53,507 nucleotides of DNA from contig CALVAM010000015.1 in assembly GCA_944325545.1 (NCBI GenBank), positions 1 to 53,507 on the forward strand, written 5' to 3'. Below, piece by piece: positions 42,103 to 50,339 of this stretch. Origin of the DNA: Candidatus Gastranaerophilales bacterium (GTDB taxonomy: Bacteria > Cyanobacteriota > Vampirovibrionia > Gastranaerophilales > Gastranaerophilaceae). Numbering within the stretch: position 1 is the stretch's first letter; every line of letters begins with the position of its first letter. The notes below the pieces were generated by a model. The model saw only the letters and a program-made list of their open reading frames with translations. It was not told the origin of the DNA and searched no databases. The translations under genes and the position numbers were made by a program.

Positions 42103-42198
42103 AAATCTATAATTTCTGGCCCAACTATTGGTGGAACTTCTGGATTTGGAGGAATTCCTTCAGGGGCTATTCCTAATCCTCCAACTAATAGTAATTAA
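42103..42198 (+). pseudogene. orphaned C-terminal tail of the prepilin frame
   Basis: The same frame continues after the stop with KSIISGPTIGGTSGFGGIPS and ends IPNPPTNSN before the next TAA. The composition (Gly, Pro, Asn, Ser, no rare residues) is that of a flexible pilin tail and not of random AT-rich DNA. There is no start codon or ribosome binding site. Confidence 0.5.
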
Positions 42199-42204
42199 AA
42201 TGTT

Positions 42205-43038
42205 TTATTTAATTTCAGAAGATTCTGTTAGAGTTTTAAGAATCATGTAAGAAGCGTCCCAACCTGCAACTCCTCCAGTAGCTTTATATTGTGCTACATT
42301 TTTAGCTCTTTCTTTTTTATTTTTTTCTTGTTCTTTGTTGAATTTTTCCAATTTTTTCTTATTTGAATTTCTTTCTTCAACAATTGGATTTGCATATTCT
42401 AAAAAGGCTCTGTATTCTTGACAACCATATCCGGCTTTTATTTTTGAAGGATAATTGTATGTTAAATAATCAAATACATTCATGGCTCTTTCAGTATTTG
42501 AAGGTTTACCTTGAAGAGCTTCTAGTGAACTTCCTGGCATTTTAGTTAATACAACAATCATTGCAAGAGGATTATATCCTGCTTGTATCATTAAGTCTGC
42601 CCCGGTTATATCAGCAGCTTTATTATCTGATAAATTTGATTTATTTTTTAAATATTCGCTATTTGCGGCAACTGATAAAATATTATCTGAACTAAAAGTG
42701 TTTGAAATAGCCGATTTTGCAATATCTCTAAATTTATCTTTGGAAGCTTTACCGTTTATAATATGTCCTATTTCATTTGATATTACAGCAGCTACTTCAT
42801 GGTCATTACCAGTGTAGGTTAAATCTGATGCTGATATTTTTATTATATTCGTTGCTGAGGTGTCAGAGTTATCTGCTATACCTTCTACTACTTTGAAAGT
42901 TGTTTTTGCAGGCAGGTTGTTTTTACTGATGATATTTTTTCCAACAGTAGCAACTCTATCACTTGCTTTCCATTCTGCAGCATAACTTGGTACTATCAAA
43001 ATAGATAGTAAAAATAATGTTGATAAAATCTTTTTCAT
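42205..43038 (-). CDS. secreted M48-like protein with lost zinc ligands
   Basis: The 277-residue product has a signal peptide (cleavage after SYA, residue 20) and the layout of M48 metalloproteases of the BepA/LoiP type. Where HExxH is expected it has NEIGH (88-92), so the first zinc histidine is Asn. The downstream third-ligand site, usually EAD, is AAD (141-143) followed by GADLMIQAGYNPLAM. It is therefore probably a catalytically dead homologue that may bind substrates or partners. A charged coiled coil lies near the C terminus (226-250). GGAGG precedes the ATG. Confidence 0.8.
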   Translation of the reverse strand: MKKILSTLFLLSILIVPSYAAEWKASDRVATVGKNIISKNNLPAKTTFKVVEGIADNSDTSATNIIKISASDLTYTGNDHEVAAVISNEIGHIINGKASKDKFRDIAKSAISNTFSSDNILSVAANSEYLKNKSNLSDNKAADITGADLMIQAGYNPLAMIVVLTKMPGSSLEALQGKPSNTERAMNVFDYLTYNYPSKIKAGYGCQEYRAFLEYANPIVEERNSNKKKLEKFNKEQEKNKKERAKNVAQYKATGGVAGWDASYMILKTLTESSEIK

Positions 43039-43145
43039 TAAACCCTCCTTTTCTTGTTTATTATATGAGACATAAATTTGAAATCTCTTTTTGCTTTACA
43101 CTATATTACTATTATAATATAATTTTATCGTTAATAGGAGAGTTT

Positions 43146-44195
43146 ATGTTACATTATTTTTTAGGTTCATATATTGTTACAATTTTGGGTTTTATAGCTG
43201 CATATTTATGGGGGGAACATGTTCATAATGGTACGGGTTTGACTTGTATTTTTATCGCTTTTGTTTTAGCGGTATTAGAAGTTAGTCTTTCTTTTGATAA
43301 TGCAGTTGTTAATGCTATGAAATTAGAGCATATGTCTGAAAAATGGCGTCATAGATTTATTACTTGGGGGATTTTGATTGCTGTTTTTGGGATGAGATTT
43401 TTATTTCCTCTCCTAGTTGTTGCTATTTTTGCTAAACTTAATATTTTATCAGTTCTGAATATGGCATTAAATGATGTAAATTCTTATGCTCATTATCTTG
43501 AACTTACACACGCTCCTATTGTTGCTTTTGGTGGGGCTTTTTTACTTATGTTATTTATGGATTATTTTGTGGAACAAAAAAAAGAAATTCATTGGATTAA
43601 ATTTATTGAAATCCCAATGCAAAGGTTAGCTTCTGTTAAAGGTGTTTGTACGATAACAACTTTGATAGCTTTGGGGCTTTTAATGTTTGAATTATCTCCT
43701 GATGTTAGAATTTCTGTTTTAAAATCAGGTATAAGTGGTATAATAACTTATCTTATAATTGATGGTTTAGCTGAGTGGCTAGAGAGAAGACAAGAAGAAA
43801 GAATGAAACTTTGTGCTGATACGGTTAAATGTTCTGGTTTAGTCGGCTTTTTGTATTTAGAATTGATTGATGCTTCGTTTTCCTTGGATGGAGTTTTGGG
43901 AGCCTTTGCTTTAAGTAAAGATATTTTAATTATTACGATTGGTTTGTTTATTGGGGCTATGTTTGTCAGGTCTTTAACGATAATGCTTGTTGAAAAGAAA
44001 ACGTTGGCACAGTATTTATATCTGGAACACGGTGCACATTGGGCGATTGGTACTTTAGCAATTTTAATGTTTGTATCTACTTTTCATGAAGTTCCGGAAG
44101 TTGTTACAGGGCTTTTAGGGCTTGCATTTATTGTATCAGCCTTTATTTCCTCTATTATTCATAATAAAAAGGTTAAAAATGGTTCTGAAGGATAG
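43146..44195 (+). CDS. DUF475/TerC-family integral membrane protein
   Basis: The 349-residue product has about nine membrane segments and twin TerC-type motifs: EVSLSFDNAVVNA in the first half and ELIDASFSLDGVLGAFAL in the second, each with acidic residues in the membrane as in manganese or calcium exporters of the TerC/MntP-related group. The frame runs back to 43017, but GGAG precedes the ATG at 43146. It overlaps the next gene by 17 bp. The substrate is unknown; a metal ion is the best guess. Confidence 0.85.
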   Translation: MLHYFLGSYIVTILGFIAAYLWGEHVHNGTGLTCIFIAFVLAVLEVSLSFDNAVVNAMKLEHMSEKWRHRFITWGILIAVFGMRFLFPLLVVAIFAKLNILSVLNMALNDVNSYAHYLELTHAPIVAFGGAFLLMLFMDYFVEQKKEIHWIKFIEIPMQRLASVKGVCTITTLIALGLLMFELSPDVRISVLKSGISGIITYLIIDGLAEWLERRQEERMKLCADTVKCSGLVGFLYLELIDASFSLDGVLGAFALSKDILIITIGLFIGAMFVRSLTIMLVEKKTLAQYLYLEHGAHWAIGTLAILMFVSTFHEVPEVVTGLLGLAFIVSAFISSIIHNKKVKNGSEG

Positions 44196-45039
44196 AAATT
44201 TATTCTATGTAGGCGGGGTTGTTAGAGATGAAATTCTTGGAGTTTCATCTCTTGATATTGATTATACTTTTCAAGGTAACGCAATTGAGTTTGCAAAAGA
44301 GTTAAATGTTATTAAAGTTAATAAGGATTTTGGAACTGTTCGAGTTTTTTTTGACGGTAAAGAAATTGATATTGCATCTACAAGAATTGAATCTTATCCG
44401 AGAAAAGGTCATTTGCCTGTGATTAATAAAATAGGTTGTTCTTTAAAAGAGGATTTAAAACGTAGAGATTTTACTATTAATGCTATGGCGAAAAGAACAT
44501 CGGATGATGAATTTGTCGATTATTATGGTGGGAAATTTGATATAGAAGATAAGAAGCTTCGTGTATTGCATGAAAATAGTTTTGTAGATGATCCTTCCAG
44601 AATTATAAGAGGACTTAAATTCTCTGTAAGATTTGGTTTTGAATTAGATAATAATACAAAAAAATTACAAAATGATTATCTTAATAATATCAATTATGAT
44701 ATGAGTTATCATCGTTTAAAAAAAGAGTTGAAAGAAACTTTTAATTTAAATAGAGATTTAGCTTTTGAGAAGTTTTTATCTCAGGGTATTTATAAACTCT
44801 TGGGTGAAAATCAGAAAGTTCCTAAGATAAATGGTTCTATTGAGGAATTGATAAAAAAGATGCCTTGTGAAAACGTTTGGTTAATTTATATGAGTTTTTT
44901 TGATTTGTCTAATTTTGAACTTACAAGGGCTGAAAAAAGAGTTTTAGAATGGAATGATAAACTTAAAACTCAATCTCCAAATAATAATACTCCGCGAGAA
45001 AGCATTATTTTTAATATGATAAGAGAGTGCAAATGTTGA
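44179..45039 (+). CDS. CCA-adding enzyme or poly(A) polymerase-type nucleotidyltransferase
   Basis: The 286-residue class II nucleotidyltransferase has the GGVVRD motif (12-17), the catalytic pair Asp26/Asp28 in SLDIDYTF, RRDFTINAMA and the neck motif DDPSRIIRGLKF. It lacks the C-terminal HD domain and is shorter than most CCA enzymes. It could be a full CCA enzyme, an A-adding or CC-adding enzyme, or poly(A) polymerase; the motifs do not decide. AAAAGG precedes the ATG at 44179. It overlaps both neighbours (17 bp and 7 bp). Confidence 0.82.
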   Translation: MVLKDRNLFYVGGVVRDEILGVSSLDIDYTFQGNAIEFAKELNVIKVNKDFGTVRVFFDGKEIDIASTRIESYPRKGHLPVINKIGCSLKEDLKRRDFTINAMAKRTSDDEFVDYYGGKFDIEDKKLRVLHENSFVDDPSRIIRGLKFSVRFGFELDNNTKKLQNDYLNNINYDMSYHRLKKELKETFNLNRDLAFEKFLSQGIYKLLGENQKVPKINGSIEELIKKMPCENVWLIYMSFFDLSNFELTRAEKRVLEWNDKLKTQSPNNNTPRESIIFNMIRECKC

Positions 45040-45923
45040 AATCTGTATTAAAAAAGTTTTTAAATACGAAATTTCATTTAAGATTTGTTTTTAAACCTTG
45101 GATAAAGTATAAAGCTGATAATTTAGGTGGGTATATTGGAGTAAATTCTATTAAAAGAAAAGTCCCTTTGATTGTATCTTTAACTTCTTATAAAGAGAGA
45201 TTTGATGATTTACCTTTGGTTTTGTATTCATTATTAAAACAGTCTGTTAAACCTGATAGAATTATTCTTTGGCTTTCTGATGAATATAATGATTTATTTG
45301 AATTACCTTATGCGATTACAAGATTTATAAAAAATGGGTTAGAAATAAAATTTGTAAAAGATATTAAATCTTATACTAAAATTATTTATGCTTTGAAAAA
45401 ATTTCCTGACTCTATAATTATTACAGCGGATGATGATATATATTATCCTAAAACTTGGTTAGAAAAGCTTTATTATTCATATATAAAATATCCAGAAGAT
45501 ATTCAGGTACATAGAGCTCACAGAGTTTATTTTAATAAAGATCAAATATTACCTTATGAAAAATGGGGAAAGCATGTAGATGAGGAATCTGCAAGATATG
45601 ACAATTTTTTAACCGGAGTTGGTGGGGTATTGTATCCTCCTGGTTGTTTTACAAAAGAAGTTTTTAGAGAAGATTTATTTTTAAAATGTTCTCCTAATGC
45701 TGATGATATATGGTTATGGATTATGGCTTTATTAAGTAATCGTAAAATTAGAGTTGTTAAGAATCATATTAAGAATTTGTATGCAATAAATTTTTTTCAA
45801 CAAATTTTTTGTGTCGGAGAAGCTTTGTATATGAAAAATCAAGTTGGTGGAAATGATGTTCAGCTTAGAAATTTGTTGAATTTTTATAAATATAATATAA
45901 TGAATAAATTGAAAAATAGTTAG
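45033..45923 (+). CDS. GT-A type glycosyltransferase
   Basis: The 296-residue product has a nucleotide-sugar binding start (KVPLIVSLTSYKERFDDL) and a DXD-like TADDDIYYP, so a GT-A fold is likely. The pattern resembles glycosyltransferases of surface polysaccharide loci whose sugar is undetermined. I use the ATG at 45033, overlapping the nucleotidyltransferase by 7 bp. It heads a run of four rightward glycan genes. Confidence 0.75.
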   Translation: MLKSVLKKFLNTKFHLRFVFKPWIKYKADNLGGYIGVNSIKRKVPLIVSLTSYKERFDDLPLVLYSLLKQSVKPDRIILWLSDEYNDLFELPYAITRFIKNGLEIKFVKDIKSYTKIIYALKKFPDSIIITADDDIYYPKTWLEKLYYSYIKYPEDIQVHRAHRVYFNKDQILPYEKWGKHVDEESARYDNFLTGVGGVLYPPGCFTKEVFREDLFLKCSPNADDIWLWIMALLSNRKIRVVKNHIKNLYAINFFQQIFCVGEALYMKNQVGGNDVQLRNLLNFYKYNIMNKLKNS

Positions 45924-45934
45924 AGGTATTATTT

Positions 45935-47071
45935 TTGAAGAAAAAATTTTTACTTACAGGATATTCTTTTGATGGTTATCACGGTTCAATGATGCATATA
46001 TTTGAAGTTGCAAAAGAATTACAGTTGAAAAATTATGATGTTTATATTGTATCAGTTGAAATTACAAATAAAATAAAAGATTATGTTGAAAGTTTTAGTA
46101 ATATTAATTTGATATCATTAGATGATTTTGATTATAATCTTTATTTTGATTATGTTTTAGCATATCACGCACCGATTTTGACATTTTTAATTGATAATGG
46201 GCTTAAGTATAATAAAATTGGTTTGGGTTCTTTATCTTCTATTTTAAAAATGGAGCAGCCTAGTTTATTGGCATTATATGGATATCCGCTTTTTGTTAGT
46301 AACAAAAGATTAGTGGATATAATGTTTGAAAGATATAAAATTAATTCTAATTTATTTATTAATAGTGTTCCGGAGGATTATAATTTAAATTTAGAAAAAA
46401 AAGATAATGCCTTAAGAAAAATAGTAATAGTATCTAATCATTTGCCTGATGAGCTAATAGAAGCAAAAAATATTTTAGAAAAAAAAGGATTAGAAGTAAA
46501 AGTTATAGGGAAAGAATACGATTATCAATTAGTAACTCCCAATTTATTGAAACAGTATGATTTAGTAATAACTATAGGTAAAACTGCTCAATATGCATTA
46601 TATTTAGGAATTCCTGTATATAATTATGATCATTTTGGAGGAGTTGGTTATATTAATTTGAAAAATTTGGATATAGAAGAGTATTATAATTTTTCAGGTA
46701 GAAGTTCTTTTAGAAAAATTATGTCTGAAGAAATTGTTAATGAAATTATTGATGGATATGAAAAATCTTTGTTAGAAGTTGATGATATAAAAAAAATTGC
46801 AAGGGAAAGATATTCTTTATCTAAAAATTTAGATTCAGTAATTAAAATAATAGATGATTCTACTCCAATTATGCCAACTTCTCCAGAATGGGAAATTTAT
46901 AATAATCATTTATCAGAAATTATGCAAAATTTATTAGAAATAAGAAAATTAAATGAAGACTTTTATAAGAAAAAGTTGCGTTATATTAATTTTTATAAGT
47001 TTATCAATTTTATGACGTTTGGCAGATGTTATAAAAATACATTAAAAATTTTGAATGAAAAGTATTTTTAA
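45935..47071 (+). CDS. putative glycan biosynthesis protein, GT-B-like
   Basis: The 378-residue product starts with TTG preceded by AGAGG, beginning KKKFLLTGYSFDGYHGSMMH, which looks like the N-terminal Rossmann strand and glycine-rich turn of GT-B glycosyltransferases. A second Rossmann-like half follows (RKIVIVSNHLPDELIEAKNI and later VITIGKTAQYALYLGIPVYN). I cannot name the family. Context between two glycosyltransferases supports a role in surface glycan synthesis. Confidence 0.65.
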   Translation: MKKKFLLTGYSFDGYHGSMMHIFEVAKELQLKNYDVYIVSVEITNKIKDYVESFSNINLISLDDFDYNLYFDYVLAYHAPILTFLIDNGLKYNKIGLGSLSSILKMEQPSLLALYGYPLFVSNKRLVDIMFERYKINSNLFINSVPEDYNLNLEKKDNALRKIVIVSNHLPDELIEAKNILEKKGLEVKVIGKEYDYQLVTPNLLKQYDLVITIGKTAQYALYLGIPVYNYDHFGGVGYINLKNLDIEEYYNFSGRSSFRKIMSEEIVNEIIDGYEKSLLEVDDIKKIARERYSLSKNLDSVIKIIDDSTPIMPTSPEWEIYNNHLSEIMQNLLEIRKLNEDFYKKKLRYINFYKFINFMTFGRCYKNTLKILNEKYF

Positions 47072-47086
47072 TATGTAATGAAATTA

Positions 47087-47095
47087 TGATATTAT
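47087..47095 (+). promoter_or_regulatory. extended -10 directly before the GT2 gene
   Basis: TGATATTAT ends six bases before the ATG at 47102, with no Shine-Dalgarno between them. Confidence 0.45.
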
Positions 47096-47101
47096 TCAAT
47101 T

Positions 47102-47938
47102 ATGAAACTGAGTATTATAACTTTAACCTGTAATAAAATAGAATATACTAAAAAGTTTATTAAAAGTTTGTATAAGTATACAAAAGATTTTGAGTTGATT
47201 ATCGTTGATAATGGTTCTACAGATGGAACTGTTGAATATTTGAGAACATTACCAAATGTGAAACTAATATTAAATAATGAAAATTTAGGTTTTTCTAAAG
47301 GGAATAATCAAGGTTTAGAAATTGCTGAAGGTGAATATATTGGTTTTTTAAATAATGATATTTTACTTTATCCTAACTGGTTTGAAAAAATCGAAGAGGT
47401 TTTTGAAAAAGAAAATATTGGATTTATATCTCCAAGACAAGTTTGCTTAAATTCAGATAGATTAAAAGAAAATAATTATATTGATAAGTATAAAAATATT
47501 TATAAATTAGATTATGAAAAGAATTTTAACGCTTGTGAATTTGCTTGTGTAATTACTAAAAGAAGTGTTTTAAATTTCATTGGATATTTTGATGAAAATT
47601 ATTTTCCTGCATTTTATGAAGATAATGATTTGAAGTATAGAGCTATTCAATGTGGTTTTGGAGTATATGTTTTAAATTCGGTTTGTTTCTACCATTTTGG
47701 ATCTATAACATCAAAGCAGTATGATTATAATTTGTCTAAAAATAGGAAATATTATTCTGAAAAATTTCAATTTGCAGAATATTTAACTAAAGCTTCGGAA
47801 GAAAGAGATTTTTATAAAAGAATATTGATAGAGATGAATAAATTCCCAATTCCGCAAATATATGCAATTTATGTTTTTTTAAGACGTTTAAATAATAGGT
47901 TATTAAAGAGAAAGAATAGAAATGAAAATGTTGTTTGA
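47102..47938 (+). CDS. GT2-family glycosyltransferase
   Basis: The 278-residue product is a typical GT2 enzyme: LSIITLTCNKIEYTKKFI at the N terminus, IIVDNGSTDGT (residues 34-44), the NNENLGFSKGNNQG segment and a FLNNDILLYP acidic motif in place of DXD. It is most like rhamnosyl- or galactofuranosyl-type transferases of O-antigen and capsule loci. There is no Shine-Dalgarno sequence. Its end overlaps the next gene by 17 bp. Confidence 0.85.
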   Translation: MKLSIITLTCNKIEYTKKFIKSLYKYTKDFELIIVDNGSTDGTVEYLRTLPNVKLILNNENLGFSKGNNQGLEIAEGEYIGFLNNDILLYPNWFEKIEEVFEKENIGFISPRQVCLNSDRLKENNYIDKYKNIYKLDYEKNFNACEFACVITKRSVLNFIGYFDENYFPAFYEDNDLKYRAIQCGFGVYVLNSVCFYHFGSITSKQYDYNLSKNRKYYSEKFQFAEYLTKASEERDFYKRILIEMNKFPIPQIYAIYVFLRRLNNRLLKRKNRNENVV

Positions 47939-49133
47939 TGCGACTGAAATATCATATTTTTTAGAAAAAAATGGTCATAGAGCCGGTGTTTTTTTTGTAG
48001 CATTAAATCTTTTTAGAGAATTAAAAAAACGGGGTATTGATTTAGTTTTTGTATGTAATTTTAAGCGATATTATTTTTTGAAAGAGGTTTTATCTAAAGT
48101 TGATGAATTTAAAGGGATTAAACTTTTAGCAGAAAATTCGAAAATTAATAAATTCTTTGCTTTTTTAAATTATTTAGTAAGAAAAATGCCTTTAAAAGTT
48201 CAGTATTTAGTTTTAAGTTTATCAAGGTATTATGAAGGGTTAAATTGTAAAATAAATAATAAAAATATTTTTCAATTAAAAGATTTTGATATATATTTTA
48301 GTCCTTTTACGGCACCTTCAGTTGAGATATCTAAATCAGATTGGATAAAACGTTTTAGAATGATTCATGACATTATTCCTATTCTAGAGTTAGGAGGAAT
48401 TCCTAAAAATAAGAGATTATGGTGTTATAAAATTTATAATGATATTAATGATAAAGATTTTTATGTTACAAATTCAGAGAATACAAGGGGAGATGTTTTA
48501 AAGTATTTTCCTTTTATTGATGATAAAAATATTAGAAATATAAATTTAGGTGTAGATGAAAATTTTTGTAAATTGGATACAAAAAGTGATAAAAAGTATG
48601 TATTTTCTTTATGTACATTAGGGAAACGTAAAAATCTTATTTTTACAATAAGGAATTTTTTTGAATTTATAAAAAGGAATAATATTAAAGATTTATATTT
48701 AGTTTTAGCAGGTGGAGTTTGGAAAAAATTTGAAAAGGAATTGTTTAGGACAATAGGAGAATTTGATAAATCAAAAATTATATTAAAAGGGTATGTTTCG
48801 GATGAAGAGTTACCTAAATTATATTCAGAGGCGATTATGTTTGTTTATCCTTCTTTATATGAAGGTTTTGGACTCCCTGTTTTAGAAGCTATGAAATGTG
48901 GTTGCCCTGTTATAACTTCTAATATTTCGTCATTGCCGGAAGTTATTGGAGAGGCGGGTATTAAAATTAATCCTAATAATGATGAAGAAATGATTAAAGC
49001 TTTTGAAAAAATGTATTATGATAATTTTTATAGAGAATTATGTATAGAAAGAGGTCTTATTAGAGCAAAATCTTTTAGTTGGGGAAAAACGACTTCAGAA
49101 CTTCTTGAGTTTATTGAAACAAAGTGTGTTTAA
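47922..49133 (+). CDS. GT4-family glycosyltransferase
   Basis: The 403-residue GT-B enzyme has the C-terminal GT4 signature: LGKRKNLIFTIRNF, then the acceptor-site segment YEGFGLPVLEAMKCGCPVIT with the conserved E-x7-E pair. The N-terminal half is variable as expected. It overlaps the GT2 gene by 17 bp and the RgpF-like gene by 39 bp tail to tail. The sugar is unknown. Confidence 0.87.
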   Translation: MKMLFDATEISYFLEKNGHRAGVFFVALNLFRELKKRGIDLVFVCNFKRYYFLKEVLSKVDEFKGIKLLAENSKINKFFAFLNYLVRKMPLKVQYLVLSLSRYYEGLNCKINNKNIFQLKDFDIYFSPFTAPSVEISKSDWIKRFRMIHDIIPILELGGIPKNKRLWCYKIYNDINDKDFYVTNSENTRGDVLKYFPFIDDKNIRNINLGVDENFCKLDTKSDKKYVFSLCTLGKRKNLIFTIRNFFEFIKRNNIKDLYLVLAGGVWKKFEKELFRTIGEFDKSKIILKGYVSDEELPKLYSEAIMFVYPSLYEGFGLPVLEAMKCGCPVITSNISSLPEVIGEAGIKINPNNDEEMIKAFEKMYYDNFYRELCIERGLIRAKSFSWGKTTSELLEFIETKCV

Positions 49134-50048
49134 AGTTTGGTATAAAAATTTTTCTATAAATATTGTAATGTAGCGAAATTCCATAGGAAGATTTCTTAAT
49201 ATCATAAAACGGATTTTTCGGTATTTATTAAAGTTATCATATTTGCTGTTGTAAGTAGTGTTATATCTTTGAGAATTTTTTTGAATATAATTAATAGGAT
49301 AGTTTGATATTGAATTAATAACTGTATCCCAATTTTTAATTTCTCCAAGAAAATAATCTCCATATTTTATAAGATTTGTTTTTATAAAAGGGTAATGGTA
49401 TTTTAAAATTAATTTATCCCACTTAGAAGCAAGGCAATTTTCTGTGTGTTTGAATCTGTTTATATAGACTCCGGATTTAAAATTTTCTTTTTTTAAAATA
49501 TTTGAAAGCCCAATTTCATAATTTTTTATAATATCATCTTTAGATTTTTCTTTTTTTATTGAAAAAATGAAGTTATTAAAGGCTTTGGAAGAAAAGACTT
49601 TTTTATTGAGTACTAAAAAATAACTTTGGATATGTGGTGACCATGTAGGGTAGTTTATATCATTCCGTTGAATTATTCCATAACTGTTTTGTGTAAGTCC
49701 CCAGAAATCGAAATTTTTTTTCTCCATTTTTTTAAAGATTGGCAGAAGAGGATAAAAAGGACCATAGCAAGAATCATTTGCGAAAATAAGTTCATCAAAG
49801 TCTATATTTTTTTCTTTTGCTAATAAATAACCTCTTTTGTATGAGCCAAAATCATATTCCTGATGTTTTTTTGAAATTGAATATTCTACAAGATTATTTA
49901 TTTTTTTTAATTCTTCATTTGTTAAATCGCAGTCAGAAACAAAAATTATACTATCACAAACTTCTTTTAAAGCCTTTAGATAATATATGACATAATCATC
50001 TATTATATTATCTTTATCCCAGTGAGCAAAAACACAAAGTCTTTTCAT
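49095..50048 (-). CDS. rhamnan synthesis F (RgpF)-like glycan protein
   Basis: The 317-residue product begins MKRLCVFAHWDKDNIIDDYV and contains the motifs HQEYDFGSYKRGY, LIFANDSCYGPFYPL and DFWGLTQN, which are typical of the RgpF family in rhamnose-containing polysaccharide synthesis. It lacks the additional domains of long members. There is no Shine-Dalgarno; an extended -10 lies six bases before the ATG. It faces the other glycan genes tail to tail. Confidence 0.82.
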   Translation of the reverse strand: MKRLCVFAHWDKDNIIDDYVIYYLKALKEVCDSIIFVSDCDLTNEELKKINNLVEYSISKKHQEYDFGSYKRGYLLAKEKNIDFDELIFANDSCYGPFYPLLPIFKKMEKKNFDFWGLTQNSYGIIQRNDINYPTWSPHIQSYFLVLNKKVFSSKAFNNFIFSIKKEKSKDDIIKNYEIGLSNILKKENFKSGVYINRFKHTENCLASKWDKLILKYHYPFIKTNLIKYGDYFLGEIKNWDTVINSISNYPINYIQKNSQRYNTTYNSKYDNFNKYRKIRFMILRNLPMEFRYITIFIEKFLYQTLNTLCFNKLKKF

Positions 50049-50054
50049 AGGATT

Positions 50055-50063
50055 ATTCTAGCA
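50055..50063 (-). promoter_or_regulatory. extended -10 directly before the RgpF-like gene
   Basis: Read leftward: TGCTAGAAT, then six bases, then the ATG at 50048. With the T residues before it the element reads TTTTATGCTAG, nearly the same as at the aminotransferase gene. Confidence 0.5.
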
Positions 50064-50133
50064 TAAAATCCTTTAAGAGAATGATATTATAAAATTGAGA
50101 ATTTAATATAATAAAAATTGAAAGAGAGTTTAT

Positions 50134-50325
50134 ATGATAATTCGAATTTTATTATTGTTTTTATCTTTACTTATATTAGTAAATCTTTGTATAATAACAG
50201 CTTGTTATATACGAGGCGAAAATTTGTATGAAAAATATGGAAAGCAAATGCTTATTGTATTTGGAAGCTTTGTGTTTTCAGTAGCTGTAATATATTCAGT
50301 AATAGCATTGGTTGCATTAAAGTAA
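50134..50325 (+). CDS. small membrane protein, two helices
   Basis: The 63-residue product has two hydrophobic helices (about 4-24 and 42-61) joined by a short polar loop (RGENLYEKYGKQ). GAGAG precedes the ATG. It lies 14 bp before the SPFH gene on the same strand, so it is probably a partner of it, as small NfeD-like or subunit proteins accompany SPFH proteins; it has no NfeD domain. I know no family. Confidence 0.65.
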   Translation: MIIRILLLFLSLLILVNLCIITACYIRGENLYEKYGKQMLIVFGSFVFSVAVIYSVIALVALK

Positions 50326-50339
50326 AAGAAAGGAATGAA

